DNA from: CAZNXJ01 sp964577115
GTDB taxonomy: Bacteria > Planctomycetota > Planctomycetia > Pirellulales > Pirellulaceae
Direction: 5' to 3'
Assembly (NCBI GenBank): GCA_964577115.1
Contig: CAZNXJ010000034.1
Span: 1 to 53,251 of the forward strand
Length of the DNA: 53,251 nt
This document shows, piece after piece, positions 33,300-43,798 of the stretch; within the stretch, counting starts at the first letter, position 1; each line of letters starts with the position of its first letter. A program made the translations under genes and the position numbers. The notes beneath the pieces were generated by a model. That model saw nothing but the letters and a program-made list of their open reading frames with translations, had not been told where the DNA came from and did no database searches.

Positions 33300-36200
33300 G
33301 TGAATCTGGGCACACCTTGTCGCCGTACCGGGAGTCACATTCTCGGGCTCGCCCTGTCGCTTCTGTTGTGCGGAGCACTGGCGGCCGCCCAGCCGCCCAG
33401 CGACCCGTCCAGTCCGGCGACCGGTGGACTTCCGCGTTCGGCCGACATCGAAAACGTGAAGCCGGATGTCTACTACATGGAGGACGCCAGCGGCGGACTC
33501 GTTCTCGTCCCGGATTTTTCCTGGGAGGAGTTCGAGCGTCTGTTGCTGCTCGACCTCCGTTCGCAGGGCCCTGCTCCCCCGCCGTATGTGCTCGAGCGTG
33601 TCCATGTCCGTGGAACGGCCGACCAGGCCACCGCGCAACTTGAAATACGCATCGAACTGCAGCTCACGCGCGCCGCTGAGACGCCGGTGCGTGTGCCGCT
33701 GCAGCTGAGCCCAGCGATCCTCGAGGACAGCCAATATGAAGGAGCGGGCGAAGCGATTCTCGCTTACGACCAGGAAGCGGAGTCCTATGTCTGCTGGCTG
33801 CGCGGCACGCAGCAGTCGAAGCATGTCGTGACGCTCACCATGGCCGTACGCCTGCGGCAATTCGGTGACGACACGCGCCTCGAGCTCCGCCTTCCCGAGG
33901 CGACAACGCACGTGGAACTGGCGGTCGCGGTACCCAATGCTGTCGTCCAGCCGGGCACTGACCAGATCGTCATTCAGCCGACGCGCAGTACGCCAGACGG
34001 AGGATCGCTGATTACCGCGGGGTTGGCGGGCGGTGAACTGCGACTCGACTGGCGCAGTGGTCAGCGAGCCGTCGGGCCGATGCAACCGCTGGTTAGTGCC
34101 AAGGCCACCGTGGTGTTAACGGTGGACGATCCGAAATTCCTGCTCGCCGACGTACGGCTGGATGTTACCGCGGAACGAGGAACGCTTGGTTCGTTCCACG
34201 TCCAGCTTCCTCCCGGCATGACGCTCAGCCCCAGCGACACGGCCGGTTACACATTGCAGGTCGAGTCGTCCGCCGATGCCGAAATGGATGCTCCACAAAT
34301 CGTGCGCGTTGACCTTGCCAACACACGAGAACGAACGGCATCGGTCAAGTTCACGTGCCACGCGGCGCGGACGAGTGATCGCGCCTTGCAACCATTCGAG
34401 GCGGTCGGATTTACGGTTCGCGAAGCCTTTCACCAACGCACCGACCTCATGGTCGCGGTGGTGGGGGACTGGTCTATTCAAGTCATTGACCAGCAGAACG
34501 TGAATCGTGCCGGTGGCCTGACCGAAGAAGATCACGCGCGCGGCATCATTAGTAAGTATGTCTTCTATCAGAGTCCGTCGCAGACAAACTCGCTGCTCCT
34601 CGCCATTCAGCCTCAGCCGTCGCTGATCCGTGTTGCTTCCACGTACGTGCTGGACGTGCGCGAGCAGGTTGTTCGACTCGATGCCATATTTCGGCTGAAC
34701 GTCAGTGGAGCTGCCGCGCGGAATCTCCCGCTGCGATTTGCCGACTGGTCGCTGATCGACGTACAACCGGCCGAGCTCGTGCCGGCTCGCCCTGAAATTC
34801 TGGGCGAGGGCGATGTCGAGCGCGTACTCGTCATTCCGCTCGAAGACAGCCGTCTAGCGCGCGATCAGCCATTCGAAATTCGGCTCAGTGCGGAACGGCG
34901 CATTCGCAGCGGCGATGAAAAGCTGGGTATCGATCTACCGACGCCGCGAGCCGGGCTACAAGCTCCTGACCAGTCCTTGCTTCTCGCGCCCGCCACGGTC
35001 GTGGTCAACACGGCGGAGAGCATCGAGCTTCAGCCGCTCACCGCCGAGATGCCGGACCTTTACACCGGGGCACCGAACTCGGAGCCGGAGTTGCCCGAGG
35101 ATCTCCAGGGGATCCTGAAACGGGGCGAACCGCTGATCTTGCAGAGCCCCGCTGCCTCCGAATCGCTTCGCTTCGTAGCGCGCGTGCGCCGCCGTCCGCA
35201 AACCATCACCGCCCACAACAAGGTGCTCGTTGAGGTCACCGAATCGGAATTCCGCGTGCGGCAGGCGATCGCGATGGATGTCCAGCACCAACCGCTTCAA
35301 ATCATTCCGATTGAGCTTTCCGCACAGCAAGTGAAGCTGCTTCGGTCGAGTAGTCTCCTCGCAACGGTAAACGACGAGGCTCTCGCCATCGTACCGCTTC
35401 CGACTTCCGACTCGGTGTTCGCGGATAGCGGCAATTCGTCGGATTCGCTGGGCACAGGAAGTTCGAGTGCCACGTCTCCACGATCTGAGGACCGCACACA
35501 ATACACCGTTGCGCTTGCGGCGCCTCGGACCGGCGCATTCGAGATCGTCTTCACGTACCGGATCGCACGCCCGCCGAAGGGTGAGAATGCGAATGTGGTA
35601 ACGACGGTTCCGCTCGTTGCGCTGGGACAGCAGCTTGCCGTGACGCGTGGTTCGACGGAGATCACGCTACAAAGCGATGGCTCGCAGCAAGCGCTGCTGA
35701 CCGGCGAAGACTGGGCGCGCAAGCAGGTGACGACACCCGGCGACCCGAGTACGGTGCGCATCGACCGCATGCCGGCCGAAGTCGCGATTCGCGTGACCTC
35801 GTCCTCGGACAGCCGCGTCGCAACGACCGTGCTTCAGGCATGGATCCAGAGCGTCTTGATGGATGACCGGCGGCTCGATCGCGCAGTGTTCCGAGTATCC
35901 GCGAAGGAGCCGGTCGTATTCGTTCAGCTCCCGGCGCGAGCGAATACGGATCCGGCGAGTGTTTCGGTGGCCGTGGATCGGCAGGCCGCCGAGTTCCTGG
36001 TAACGGACGATGGCCGCGTCCGCATTCCGCTCCGACTATCGGACGACTCGCCCGACGAGCGGGTCATTGAAGTCTGGTACGTCTTTCAGCCACGCTATCC
36101 GGAGCCGGGAGCGATGGTCATCGACGTTGCACGCATCGAAGCGCATTCGCAGCGCGCACGCTATCGGTGGCAATTGGTTACGCCGGCGGACGAGCACCTT

Positions 36201-36797
36201 GTGTGGGAACCGCGGCAATTGGTTTCGGAAACCGATTGGGTCTGGAACGGCTGGTTTTTCGATCGCCGGCCCCAATGGACTCAAAGGGATTTTGAGGCGG
36301 CGCTGGGAGCGATCCGCGCCGAGCCGCTACCTGCGCATGTCAACACGTATGTGTTTTCGACGATAGGCGAGCTGCCGCGAGTTCAGCCATTTACGGCGCG
36401 GCGAGCGCTCGTCGTACTCGTGGCATCAGGCATCGTGCTGCTGATTGGCATCTCGCTGATCTATGTGAGCTGGCTTCGCCAACCAGGCGTTCTGCTCTTC
36501 CTGGCCGTTGTCATTCTCGGCGTGGGCTACGCGCAGCCGTCGCTGGGGCTGATCGCTGCTCAATCGGCAACCGCCGGTTTGCTGCTGTGTCTGCTGGCCG
36601 CGGTCATTGACCGCCTGTTTACACGGCGCCGCTATCCCGGCAGCACGGTCCGCAGTACGGTCATCGCGTCCGATTCGGGACGTGTGGAGACTCCAGCGTC
36701 GGGTTCCGGCCAGTCGCCCGCACCGCCGGCCCCACTCAGCACGACCGCTTCGGCACCTTATCCGGTGGAAATGCCGTCACCGGAGCTCGAACCATGA
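33300..36797 (+). CDS. Giant secreted/anchored protein, 1165 residues
   Basis: I do not recognise a family. The GTG-started product has a signal peptide (hydrophobic about 13-29, cleavage near LAAAQPP), then a short conserved-looking block (VYYMEDASGGLVLVPDFSW, FERLLLLDL) and about 1000 residues of beta-rich sequence with many alternating hydrophobic strands. The C-terminus has three transmembrane helices (about 1035-1110), then a Pro/Ser-rich cytosolic tail. The likely topology is a large periplasmic domain anchored in the inner membrane. No ribosome site is clear at the GTG. Its end overlaps the next gene by 4 nt (ATGA), so both are probably co-translated. Layout and N-terminal block resemble both halves of the next protein. 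Confidence 0.7.
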   Translation: MNLGTPCRRTGSHILGLALSLLLCGALAAAQPPSDPSSPATGGLPRSADIENVKPDVYYMEDASGGLVLVPDFSWEEFERLLLLDLRSQGPAPPPYVLERVHVRGTADQATAQLEIRIELQLTRAAETPVRVPLQLSPAILEDSQYEGAGEAILAYDQEAESYVCWLRGTQQSKHVVTLTMAVRLRQFGDDTRLELRLPEATTHVELAVAVPNAVVQPGTDQIVIQPTRSTPDGGSLITAGLAGGELRLDWRSGQRAVGPMQPLVSAKATVVLTVDDPKFLLADVRLDVTAERGTLGSFHVQLPPGMTLSPSDTAGYTLQVESSADAEMDAPQIVRVDLANTRERTASVKFTCHAARTSDRALQPFEAVGFTVREAFHQRTDLMVAVVGDWSIQVIDQQNVNRAGGLTEEDHARGIISKYVFYQSPSQTNSLLLAIQPQPSLIRVASTYVLDVREQVVRLDAIFRLNVSGAAARNLPLRFADWSLIDVQPAELVPARPEILGEGDVERVLVIPLEDSRLARDQPFEIRLSAERRIRSGDEKLGIDLPTPRAGLQAPDQSLLLAPATVVVNTAESIELQPLTAEMPDLYTGAPNSEPELPEDLQGILKRGEPLILQSPAASESLRFVARVRRRPQTITAHNKVLVEVTESEFRVRQAIAMDVQHQPLQIIPIELSAQQVKLLRSSSLLATVNDEALAIVPLPTSDSVFADSGNSSDSLGTGSSSATSPRSEDRTQYTVALAAPRTGAFEIVFTYRIARPPKGENANVVTTVPLVALGQQLAVTRGSTEITLQSDGSQQALLTGEDWARKQVTTPGDPSTVRIDRMPAEVAIRVTSSSDSRVATTVLQAWIQSVLMDDRRLDRAVFRVSAKEPVVFVQLPARANTDPASVSVAVDRQAAEFLVTDDGRVRIPLRLSDDSPDERVIEVWYVFQPRYPEPGAMVIDVARIEAHSQRARYRWQLVTPADEHLVWEPRQLVSETDWVWNGWFFDRRPQWTQRDFEAALGAIRAEPLPAHVNTYVFSTIGELPRVQPFTARRALVVLVASGIVLLIGISLIYVSWLRQPGVLLFLAVVILGVGYAQPSLGLIAAQSATAGLLLCLLAAVIDRLFTRRRYPGSTVRSTVIASDSGRVETPASGSGQSPAPPAPLSTTASAPYPVEMPSPELEP

Positions 36798-39700
36798 CGT
36801 TCCCCTTTTTGCGGTTCGGCATTTTTCTTTCGCTGCTGTTTGCGGCTGCCTTCACTGTCCTCGCACAGGATCCGGAAGCATCGGTCGAAGAAGCGGCGCC
36901 TCCGCCGAAGATTCGCTTTCGACAATATTTCATTCCGGATGCGCGCAAATCCGAACTGACGCGCGGCTACCTGCCTCTCGGACGCGAAAAATTCCAAGAG
37001 CTGCTCGACGACGTTCGTCGCAAGTCGCAGTCCGAACAGCACCAGGTCTACTTGCTTGGCGGCCGCTATTACGCGCGCTTGCAAGGCAATGTGCTGCGCG
37101 ACGGCTTTGCGTTCTGGGAATTTCACAACCCGTCGTCGACGCCGACATCAACGCAGATTGCTCCTCTGGAACTGGCGATCGGACAAGCCGTTTGGCAACT
37201 TCCCGACCGCGCACCCGCCTCGATGGGTGTCGACGCGGCCGGACGTTCCTGGATTGTCGTTCCTCAATCGGGACGCCTGATTCTTCCGTGGTCTCTGCGT
37301 GGTGTACGGGATGAAAAGGGAAACGTGCGGTTCCGTTTTCAGGTGCCATCCTGTCCCACGAACCAGCTGCTACTGGCGCTCCCCCGCGGCATGCGCCCCG
37401 TGACGGGGCAGGGGCTCGTTTCCCGCGCGACACCGAACGTCGATCAGTGGGAGGGACTGCCCGAGGCGCAAGGCTTCATCGCCGCAGCGTCGCAGGGGCA
37501 GGAGATGGATCACTGGATCATTAACTTCGGTGGCAACACGGACCTGACCTTCTCAATCGAAGCCGATGCTGACGATTCGGAGAACGCCAGCTTCATTGCC
37601 GTGCGCCAAAGCGATCAGTACTCATTTTTGCCTTCTCGCTTAGAGCTCACCAGCGAAATACAGTTTGATGTCTATCATCAGCCGGCCGATGGACTCCGCA
37701 TCGACACGGGGGCCGATCTCGAACTGCTCGAAGCGCGGCTGGGCGATGAGTCGATTGCGTGGACGCGGGAAAAACAGGACGGCGACGAGCAGACCGGGTA
37801 CCAGCTTCAGTTCCCGCGCTCGCTTCTCGGCCCGAATCAGGTCGTGCGGCTCGTGTTTCATGCGCCGCTGAAGTTGGATCAGCTTTGGCCATTGCCGAGG
37901 ATCCACTGCAAGGATGTCTTTTGGCAAGAGGGACGAGGCGAGCTGTTCATTCCTGGGATTTTCGAACTCCGGCGGCTCGATCCGATACGCTGTCAACAGA
38001 CGAAAGTGACGTCGTTGCCCCAATCCGGCGAATCGCTTTCGCTTCAAGGGCACGTGTCCGACTTCGCCATTCAAGTCCACCTCGCGCACCGTCCGCCGGG
38101 CCTTGCGGTCGCGAAGGGTACCTCACTGCGGCTCGACGCGGAAGTCGTCACGGGGCGAGTTACGGCGGAGTTGCGGGCGACGTGGGGCGAACTGTTCACG
38201 CTGCGAGCCGATGTTCCACGTCCATGGACCGTCGATCGCATCGAAGCGGAACCTGCCGCGGCGCTGGATACGGCTTCCGGTGCCTGGCGTCTAAATAACG
38301 GCGTCCTGGAGATCTCACTGCGCCGTCCCGTGACTGTCGACCAACCACTGCGTTTGAAGATCGAAGGACATCGAGTTGCACCGTCGGACGGCCTGACGCT
38401 CGACGGGATGGAATTCATCCGATTCGAAAACACAGAAGCCGAGCGCGCGATTGTCCAGCTTCATGCGTCCGCGCCCCTCCAAGTGGCACTTCGAGGCGAT
38501 TTGGGGCTCACGCGTCTCGATCCCCGCGAGCTGTCTGTGAGCGAGCAGTTGCTCATCAGCAGTGATGTGCAGGGCGTGCTCTTCCGCCGCGAAGCGGCCT
38601 CTTCCGAGTTGGCCGCATACCTCATTCAGGACGAGCCTCGTTACCTCGCCGACACGCAAGTCGAACTGCGACTCGAAAAAGGCAAGTGGACCGAATCCTA
38701 CCGGATTGTCTGCACGCCCGAGTCGCTGCCGGTTCGCTATCTGCGCCTGCGTATGTCCGAGGCTCGTTCGAAGCCGGTGCAATGGTATCTCGGCGAACAA
38801 GTCGAGCCGCTCACGGTTACGCTTGTCGAAAGCCAAGGACGTGACGATGCTTCCGAAGTGGTCGGAGAATACTGGGAGATCGAACTGCCCGAGCCGCAGA
38901 GCATGCCGTTCCAGATTCGCGGCGAACGGGTGTTCGAATCGACTGAGGCGGTTGCCGTCGCGCTGGCTTCGCTACCGCAGGCCGTCTCCGAGTCTGGTCG
39001 TCTTGTCGTCCGTTCGGATACCGCCATCCACATCGAAAACGAGGGACTCGAACCGCTGCCGGTGGGCGTCACTGAATCCAACGTGCGAGCACGAACGCGC
39101 GGCGTCTTTCGTTATCAGCCATCGCGAACCGACCGGGTCACCGTCGCGGTCGCGGAAAATGTAAACACGGCCTCGGCATGGGTCTGGTCGGCACAGTACA
39201 CCACGTATCTCATGACCGACCGACCGGCACTGCACGAAGCCACCTTCCGGTTACAAAACATTGACGCGTCGGTCGTCACGTGTGTGTTGCCCCGGACCTA
39301 CGGATCGATCGAACTGTTGATCGACGGCCGCACGGTGGAGATGGGCGACATACACAACGGGAAGATGGAGATCCGCCTGCCTGCCGGACAGGAATTTCCA
39401 ACGGTGAGTTTGCGGCACACGGAGCCGATTCGCCGCGCGGCTTGGGGCACTCAACTTGCCAGCGAGTTTGCTCGGCTCGAACTTCCCGTGGCTCATGCTC
39501 AGTATGCCGTATACACGAGCCCCGACGAGTTGGTCTGGTCGCCGCGCCGCGGTAGTCTCACGCCATCCGATCCTCATGCGAGTATTCGCCGGCGCCTGTT
39601 CGATCCGCTGCTACGGCCGAAATCTTCCGCCGCCGAGGCGGAGCCATACACGTGGACGGGAAGCACGCCGCTGCCCGAAACGCTCACGCAATTGCTGGAA

Positions 39701-42700
39701 ACACGCCTGCCCGATGAAGCTCCGCCTACGTGGCTCGAAACCGTCCGCTTGCTCGAATCCGCCAGTCGTCCGTTTCAGTGGCATTTGGATGTCCATGCCC
39801 TCGCGGCGCTCGGCATCGCTCCCGATGCCCCACTCGGGTTCGACGCATCCGCGCTGCGCGCAAGCGAGCTGTTGAACGTCGCGGGACTGCGGTTGCTGTT
39901 CGTTGATCGGCATATTGTGCTGACGAGCAGCGAATCGCTTGCGGTGTACGCCACGCAGTTGGCGGGCGGACCGCAGGTACCGAGCCGATTGGCCGTAGCG
40001 CCGCTGGATGGCAACGGTTGGTTCGCAGCGCTCGTCCGCAATGCGTCCTCCCAGGCGGGGCTCATCACAATGGACGAATGGCAAGGATGGTGGCAGCGCT
40101 ATGCATCCCACTGGCCGTCTGGCAACGTCGACGAGGCTCCACTGCACACGGGCGGGACTTGGCGTCGTACCGCATTTCAAATTGATCCCGCCGCGCCGCG
40201 AACCTATGAAATTTATGCGTTTTCGCGGCAGCTGCTGAGTCTTGGCGCATGGGCGTGCCTGCTCTTCTCCGTAGCGCTCGGCTGGTGGGCCATTCGACGC
40301 GTCCCCGTCCTATGGCCGCTCGTGATTGCGATTTTCGCCGCGACGGCCATGCTGCTGCCGGATTTACTGATCACGTGGGGTGCCAATCTGACGCTGGGCG
40401 GGCTGGCTTCGAGCGTCTTCTTTCTGATTCGCCGAACGCCTACCGTGCGGTCCGCGGGAGGAAGCGATTCGAGCTCTGTCCACCGTTCGGCACGAATTGC
40501 CGGCGCCGCGGTCGTACTCACAGCAGCCTGCGTGTTGGCTCAAGAACCGGATGCGCCGGCCCCTCGGGAACTCCCAACGCGCCCGCAGGAATTTCGCGTG
40601 CTCGTTCCGGTGGATGAGAATCGCGAGCCGGCGGGTAACTATGTGTACGTGCCGCGGACGCTCTACAACTTTATTCACCTGGCGGCGGACCGCGAGCCGT
40701 ACGAGTGGCTGCTCCAGCGCGCGCACTACACCGCGACGGTCACTCCCTCCTCCGTCGCCGACTCGCTGACGGTTCCCGGCATTACCGCCACGTTTCAGGT
40801 GGAAAGCTTTGTACCCAACCAGCTCGTCCGCATTCCACTCCGCCGCGACGAGCTTCAGATTGTGGATGCGAAAGTCAACGGACAGCCCGCTGAAGTTCGA
40901 TGGGGTACGCAGGAGGACGAACTACTCGTCCATTTGGCTCAGCCCCGCGTGCACGAGATTGTGCTAGCGCTGAATTCGCGGAAGCTCAATCCGGACTACA
41001 TCCTGAACATTGCCATTCCCCCCGTCGCACACTCGACGCTTACGCTGCGCGGGGTTCCAAGCGGATTGGAGCTACAAACATCGAGCGCGCTGGGCGCATC
41101 GCATCGCACCGATGCCGGTATCGAAGTGGCGTTAGGACCGGTCAGTCAGATCACACTGCCCCATGCTTCGATGCCGTCCACGTCGGCCGCAGCGCGTCTG
41201 GCGGTTGAAGAGAGCGCATGGCTGCGCGTTCGACCGAACGGAACGGTACTCGACGTGAAGCTGCGTGTGGAAAGCCCAGCGGGCCCGCTCGAATCACTAA
41301 CGCTGCTCGCTGACTCGCGGCTCCGCCTGCTTCCACTCCCGGCCAGCGAACCGGTCGATGGCGAGCCCAGTGTGCGCCCCGGCGATTTTCAGCAACTGCG
41401 CTTTGCACTGAAGGAGGGGACCGGACAGCGCTTCAGCCTCCAATTTTCCTTCCTCGTGACCAACACAACCGGCGTCGGCCGAGTGCGTTTGCCTCGTTTT
41501 GAAGTTCTCGGGGCGAACACCGTGCAGCGGTACATTGCCATCAGTCACGCGCCCGGACTGGCGCTGTCCGGTGTCACCACCTCGGGCCTCACGGAGATTT
41601 CTACCGATCGCTTCATGGAGTTCTGGGGCCGCGACGATGAACAGCCGATGACGTGCTATGAAATCGCGTCTGGTGCGCGGCGCGGCGATCTTGATTGGAC
41701 GGCGCAATCGCAGTTTGTTCCTTCGGTCCGCGAATCCCAGCAGCGGCTCATCCTGCGCGCTCAGCGCCAACAACTGCGCGTGGCCTTTGACGCCGTTCTT
41801 TCCTGCTCCGGAGGACCGATATTCCAGCATCGCGTGCGCATCCCTGCGGGCTTCATCGTCGATGACCTATCGGTGTGGGAATCGGACGCCGAGATTCCCG
41901 TGCGGTACACGCGTAGCGGATCGGACGAGTTGACGGTTTTCTTGCCCTCGGCCGCCGCCTCGCGGCAACGTGTCCTGATCGATGGTCGCTTGCCCATTTC
42001 TACCGCGGAACCCATTGCGCTGCCGCAGATCCATTTCGTTCAGGCGGATATTTCTCGCAGGCAACTGGAAATCTGGCGCGATTCGGACGTCAAGGAAGTG
42101 GAACTGGCCGAAATGGATGCGTGGCAGCCGGTGGATGCCCACCTCACCGATGGAACCTGGATCGGCAGCTGGCAAGGGACGGGGCCGTTGCCCACCGATG
42201 CGCCGGGAAGGATGACTGTGCGGCCCAACGACCGGCAAGCGCGCGGTTTTCTGGCGACACGTTTGCAGCGGTCGCCCCAGGGCTGGATGGCCGAAGCCGA
42301 ATATCATTTAAGTGTCGAGCGAGGCGTGTACGATGCCATTCGGCTCGAAGTGCCGAGCGAGTGGAAAGAGCCGCTCGAGTTAGAGCCGGCGTACCCGTTT
42401 GAATTGCGGCCGCTGCCCGGATTGAATCGTCAGCATCTGATCATTCGTCCCGCGCAGCCCGTAACGAGCGCCACGTCTGTCCGGATTCGCGGGGCGCTCG
42501 AGACGGCTGAGGACCGGTTCCGTCGCGTGCCGGATATCGTTCCCCTCGACGTCATTGATTTCGAACGCTTTCTTGTCCTTCCAACACGTATTGAATCGCA
42601 GCAGGTTTCGTGGGCGACGAGTGGCTTGCAGGTGCGACCGTTGCCAGGAATCTTCCGCATGTCCGGACAAGTGACCGGCGCGTGGGACTCGTATTGGATC

Positions 42701-43798
42701 GTGGGCAATCGCTTCCATGCCGTGATCCGCAACGTCGAGCGAGCGGCTGGGATCGCGCAAGTTCGGCTCGCCGACATCTTCGTCCAATGGGACGGGCGGC
42801 GATACAGCGGCGTCGCGTCGTTTGATGTCGAGCCGGGTGGGAAGACAAGCTGCCGGCTCATGGCGCCACCTGGTGTCCGCGTGAACTATGTGTCGCTCGA
42901 TGGCATTCCGGCTCTGCTCGAACCGGACGAGGAAGGCTGGACGATTCGTCTCGGAACGCCTCAGCTTCCCCAACGCTTGGAAGTGTTGTTCGAAGGCGGT
43001 ATTCAGTCAGGCGTGCCGCGGCGCTTTGAATTCGCCGTTCCCTGGTGCGCGGATTTACCTGTAGCGCGGACGTTCTGGACGGTGCGATACCCGTGGAGCT
43101 TCGGAGAATTGCGAGCGGATCGCGCTGCCACCAGGCAAACGGCCATCGCGCAGGATCGCGCGCGCCTCGAATCGCTTGTTGGTCTGGTCAACGGGGCGCT
43201 CGACATGGCCGCAGAAACGGGCGCCAGCGAATCCGAGCAGTGGCTGCGTCCCTGGGCCGACCGGATCGGTGCCGCTCGCATTCGGCTTGCACAGTATCGT
43301 GAGCGCGCGAGCGACGACGAGCGGCAGGAGATCACCGCGGTGCTCGAGTCCTTGCAGCAGGCATGGGATGCACAGGCGAGCCGCATTGCGCCGGCGACCC
43401 TGGATCGCATGTTACGGCACCAGGATGTCACTGTGGCCGACTTGAACACGGCGTGGCGCGCCGCGCGCGGCAGCTACCAGCGCGTCGTGTCCATGTCGTT
43501 GCCAGGAGCCGCCGCCAGCGTGACGCTCGAAACACCTCCGTCTTCTCATCCCTTGCTGTACCAGTGGGTGGTGGCGGGACTATTCCTGGCCGCCGGGCTG
43601 GCCACCGTGCTGGGAATACGCCGAGGGCTCACGTTCGAGCTTTGGCGAGAGCATCCGCAGGCGCTGCTCGCGCTGCTTGGGGTGGCGTGGAGTCTTTGGC
43701 TGACGCCTCCCTTGATTGGCTGGCTCTTGATGGCGCTTGCCGTGATGGCCTCGTTCTACAGTGCGTGGCCCACGGCAATGGCGCCGCGCCGGTTCTGA
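36794..43798 (+). CDS. Giant envelope protein, 2334 residues, apparent fusion of two paralogues
   Basis: No known family was recognised. The N-terminus is a signal peptide ending TVLAQDPEAS. A beta-rich region follows to about residue 1140, then three helices in the membrane (about 1146-1215), then an internal signal-peptide-like segment (about 1233-1252) ending CVLAQEPDAP, a second beta-rich region, and a final set of membrane helices (about 2254-2332). Thus the chain looks like two copies of [signal, beta-rich domain, membrane helices] joined end to end, each similar in plan to the 1165-residue protein before it. The frame is intact over 7 kb. Start ATG overlaps the previous stop. Role is unknown; size and topology suggest an envelope scaffold or surface apparatus. 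Confidence 0.72.
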   Translation: MTFPFLRFGIFLSLLFAAAFTVLAQDPEASVEEAAPPPKIRFRQYFIPDARKSELTRGYLPLGREKFQELLDDVRRKSQSEQHQVYLLGGRYYARLQGNVLRDGFAFWEFHNPSSTPTSTQIAPLELAIGQAVWQLPDRAPASMGVDAAGRSWIVVPQSGRLILPWSLRGVRDEKGNVRFRFQVPSCPTNQLLLALPRGMRPVTGQGLVSRATPNVDQWEGLPEAQGFIAAASQGQEMDHWIINFGGNTDLTFSIEADADDSENASFIAVRQSDQYSFLPSRLELTSEIQFDVYHQPADGLRIDTGADLELLEARLGDESIAWTREKQDGDEQTGYQLQFPRSLLGPNQVVRLVFHAPLKLDQLWPLPRIHCKDVFWQEGRGELFIPGIFELRRLDPIRCQQTKVTSLPQSGESLSLQGHVSDFAIQVHLAHRPPGLAVAKGTSLRLDAEVVTGRVTAELRATWGELFTLRADVPRPWTVDRIEAEPAAALDTASGAWRLNNGVLEISLRRPVTVDQPLRLKIEGHRVAPSDGLTLDGMEFIRFENTEAERAIVQLHASAPLQVALRGDLGLTRLDPRELSVSEQLLISSDVQGVLFRREAASSELAAYLIQDEPRYLADTQVELRLEKGKWTESYRIVCTPESLPVRYLRLRMSEARSKPVQWYLGEQVEPLTVTLVESQGRDDASEVVGEYWEIELPEPQSMPFQIRGERVFESTEAVAVALASLPQAVSESGRLVVRSDTAIHIENEGLEPLPVGVTESNVRARTRGVFRYQPSRTDRVTVAVAENVNTASAWVWSAQYTTYLMTDRPALHEATFRLQNIDASVVTCVLPRTYGSIELLIDGRTVEMGDIHNGKMEIRLPAGQEFPTVSLRHTEPIRRAAWGTQLASEFARLELPVAHAQYAVYTSPDELVWSPRRGSLTPSDPHASIRRRLFDPLLRPKSSAAEAEPYTWTGSTPLPETLTQLLETRLPDEAPPTWLETVRLLESASRPFQWHLDVHALAALGIAPDAPLGFDASALRASELLNVAGLRLLFVDRHIVLTSSESLAVYATQLAGGPQVPSRLAVAPLDGNGWFAALVRNASSQAGLITMDEWQGWWQRYASHWPSGNVDEAPLHTGGTWRRTAFQIDPAAPRTYEIYAFSRQLLSLGAWACLLFSVALGWWAIRRVPVLWPLVIAIFAATAMLLPDLLITWGANLTLGGLASSVFFLIRRTPTVRSAGGSDSSSVHRSARIAGAAVVLTAACVLAQEPDAPAPRELPTRPQEFRVLVPVDENREPAGNYVYVPRTLYNFIHLAADREPYEWLLQRAHYTATVTPSSVADSLTVPGITATFQVESFVPNQLVRIPLRRDELQIVDAKVNGQPAEVRWGTQEDELLVHLAQPRVHEIVLALNSRKLNPDYILNIAIPPVAHSTLTLRGVPSGLELQTSSALGASHRTDAGIEVALGPVSQITLPHASMPSTSAAARLAVEESAWLRVRPNGTVLDVKLRVESPAGPLESLTLLADSRLRLLPLPASEPVDGEPSVRPGDFQQLRFALKEGTGQRFSLQFSFLVTNTTGVGRVRLPRFEVLGANTVQRYIAISHAPGLALSGVTTSGLTEISTDRFMEFWGRDDEQPMTCYEIASGARRGDLDWTAQSQFVPSVRESQQRLILRAQRQQLRVAFDAVLSCSGGPIFQHRVRIPAGFIVDDLSVWESDAEIPVRYTRSGSDELTVFLPSAAASRQRVLIDGRLPISTAEPIALPQIHFVQADISRRQLEIWRDSDVKEVELAEMDAWQPVDAHLTDGTWIGSWQGTGPLPTDAPGRMTVRPNDRQARGFLATRLQRSPQGWMAEAEYHLSVERGVYDAIRLEVPSEWKEPLELEPAYPFELRPLPGLNRQHLIIRPAQPVTSATSVRIRGALETAEDRFRRVPDIVPLDVIDFERFLVLPTRIESQQVSWATSGLQVRPLPGIFRMSGQVTGAWDSYWIVGNRFHAVIRNVERAAGIAQVRLADIFVQWDGRRYSGVASFDVEPGGKTSCRLMAPPGVRVNYVSLDGIPALLEPDEEGWTIRLGTPQLPQRLEVLFEGGIQSGVPRRFEFAVPWCADLPVARTFWTVRYPWSFGELRADRAATRQTAIAQDRARLESLVGLVNGALDMAAETGASESEQWLRPWADRIGAARIRLAQYRERASDDERQEITAVLESLQQAWDAQASRIAPATLDRMLRHQDVTVADLNTAWRAARGSYQRVVSMSLPGAAASVTLETPPSSHPLLYQWVVAGLFLAAGLATVLGIRRGLTFELWREHPQALLALLGVAWSLWLTPPLIGWLLMALAVMASFYSAWPTAMAPRRF

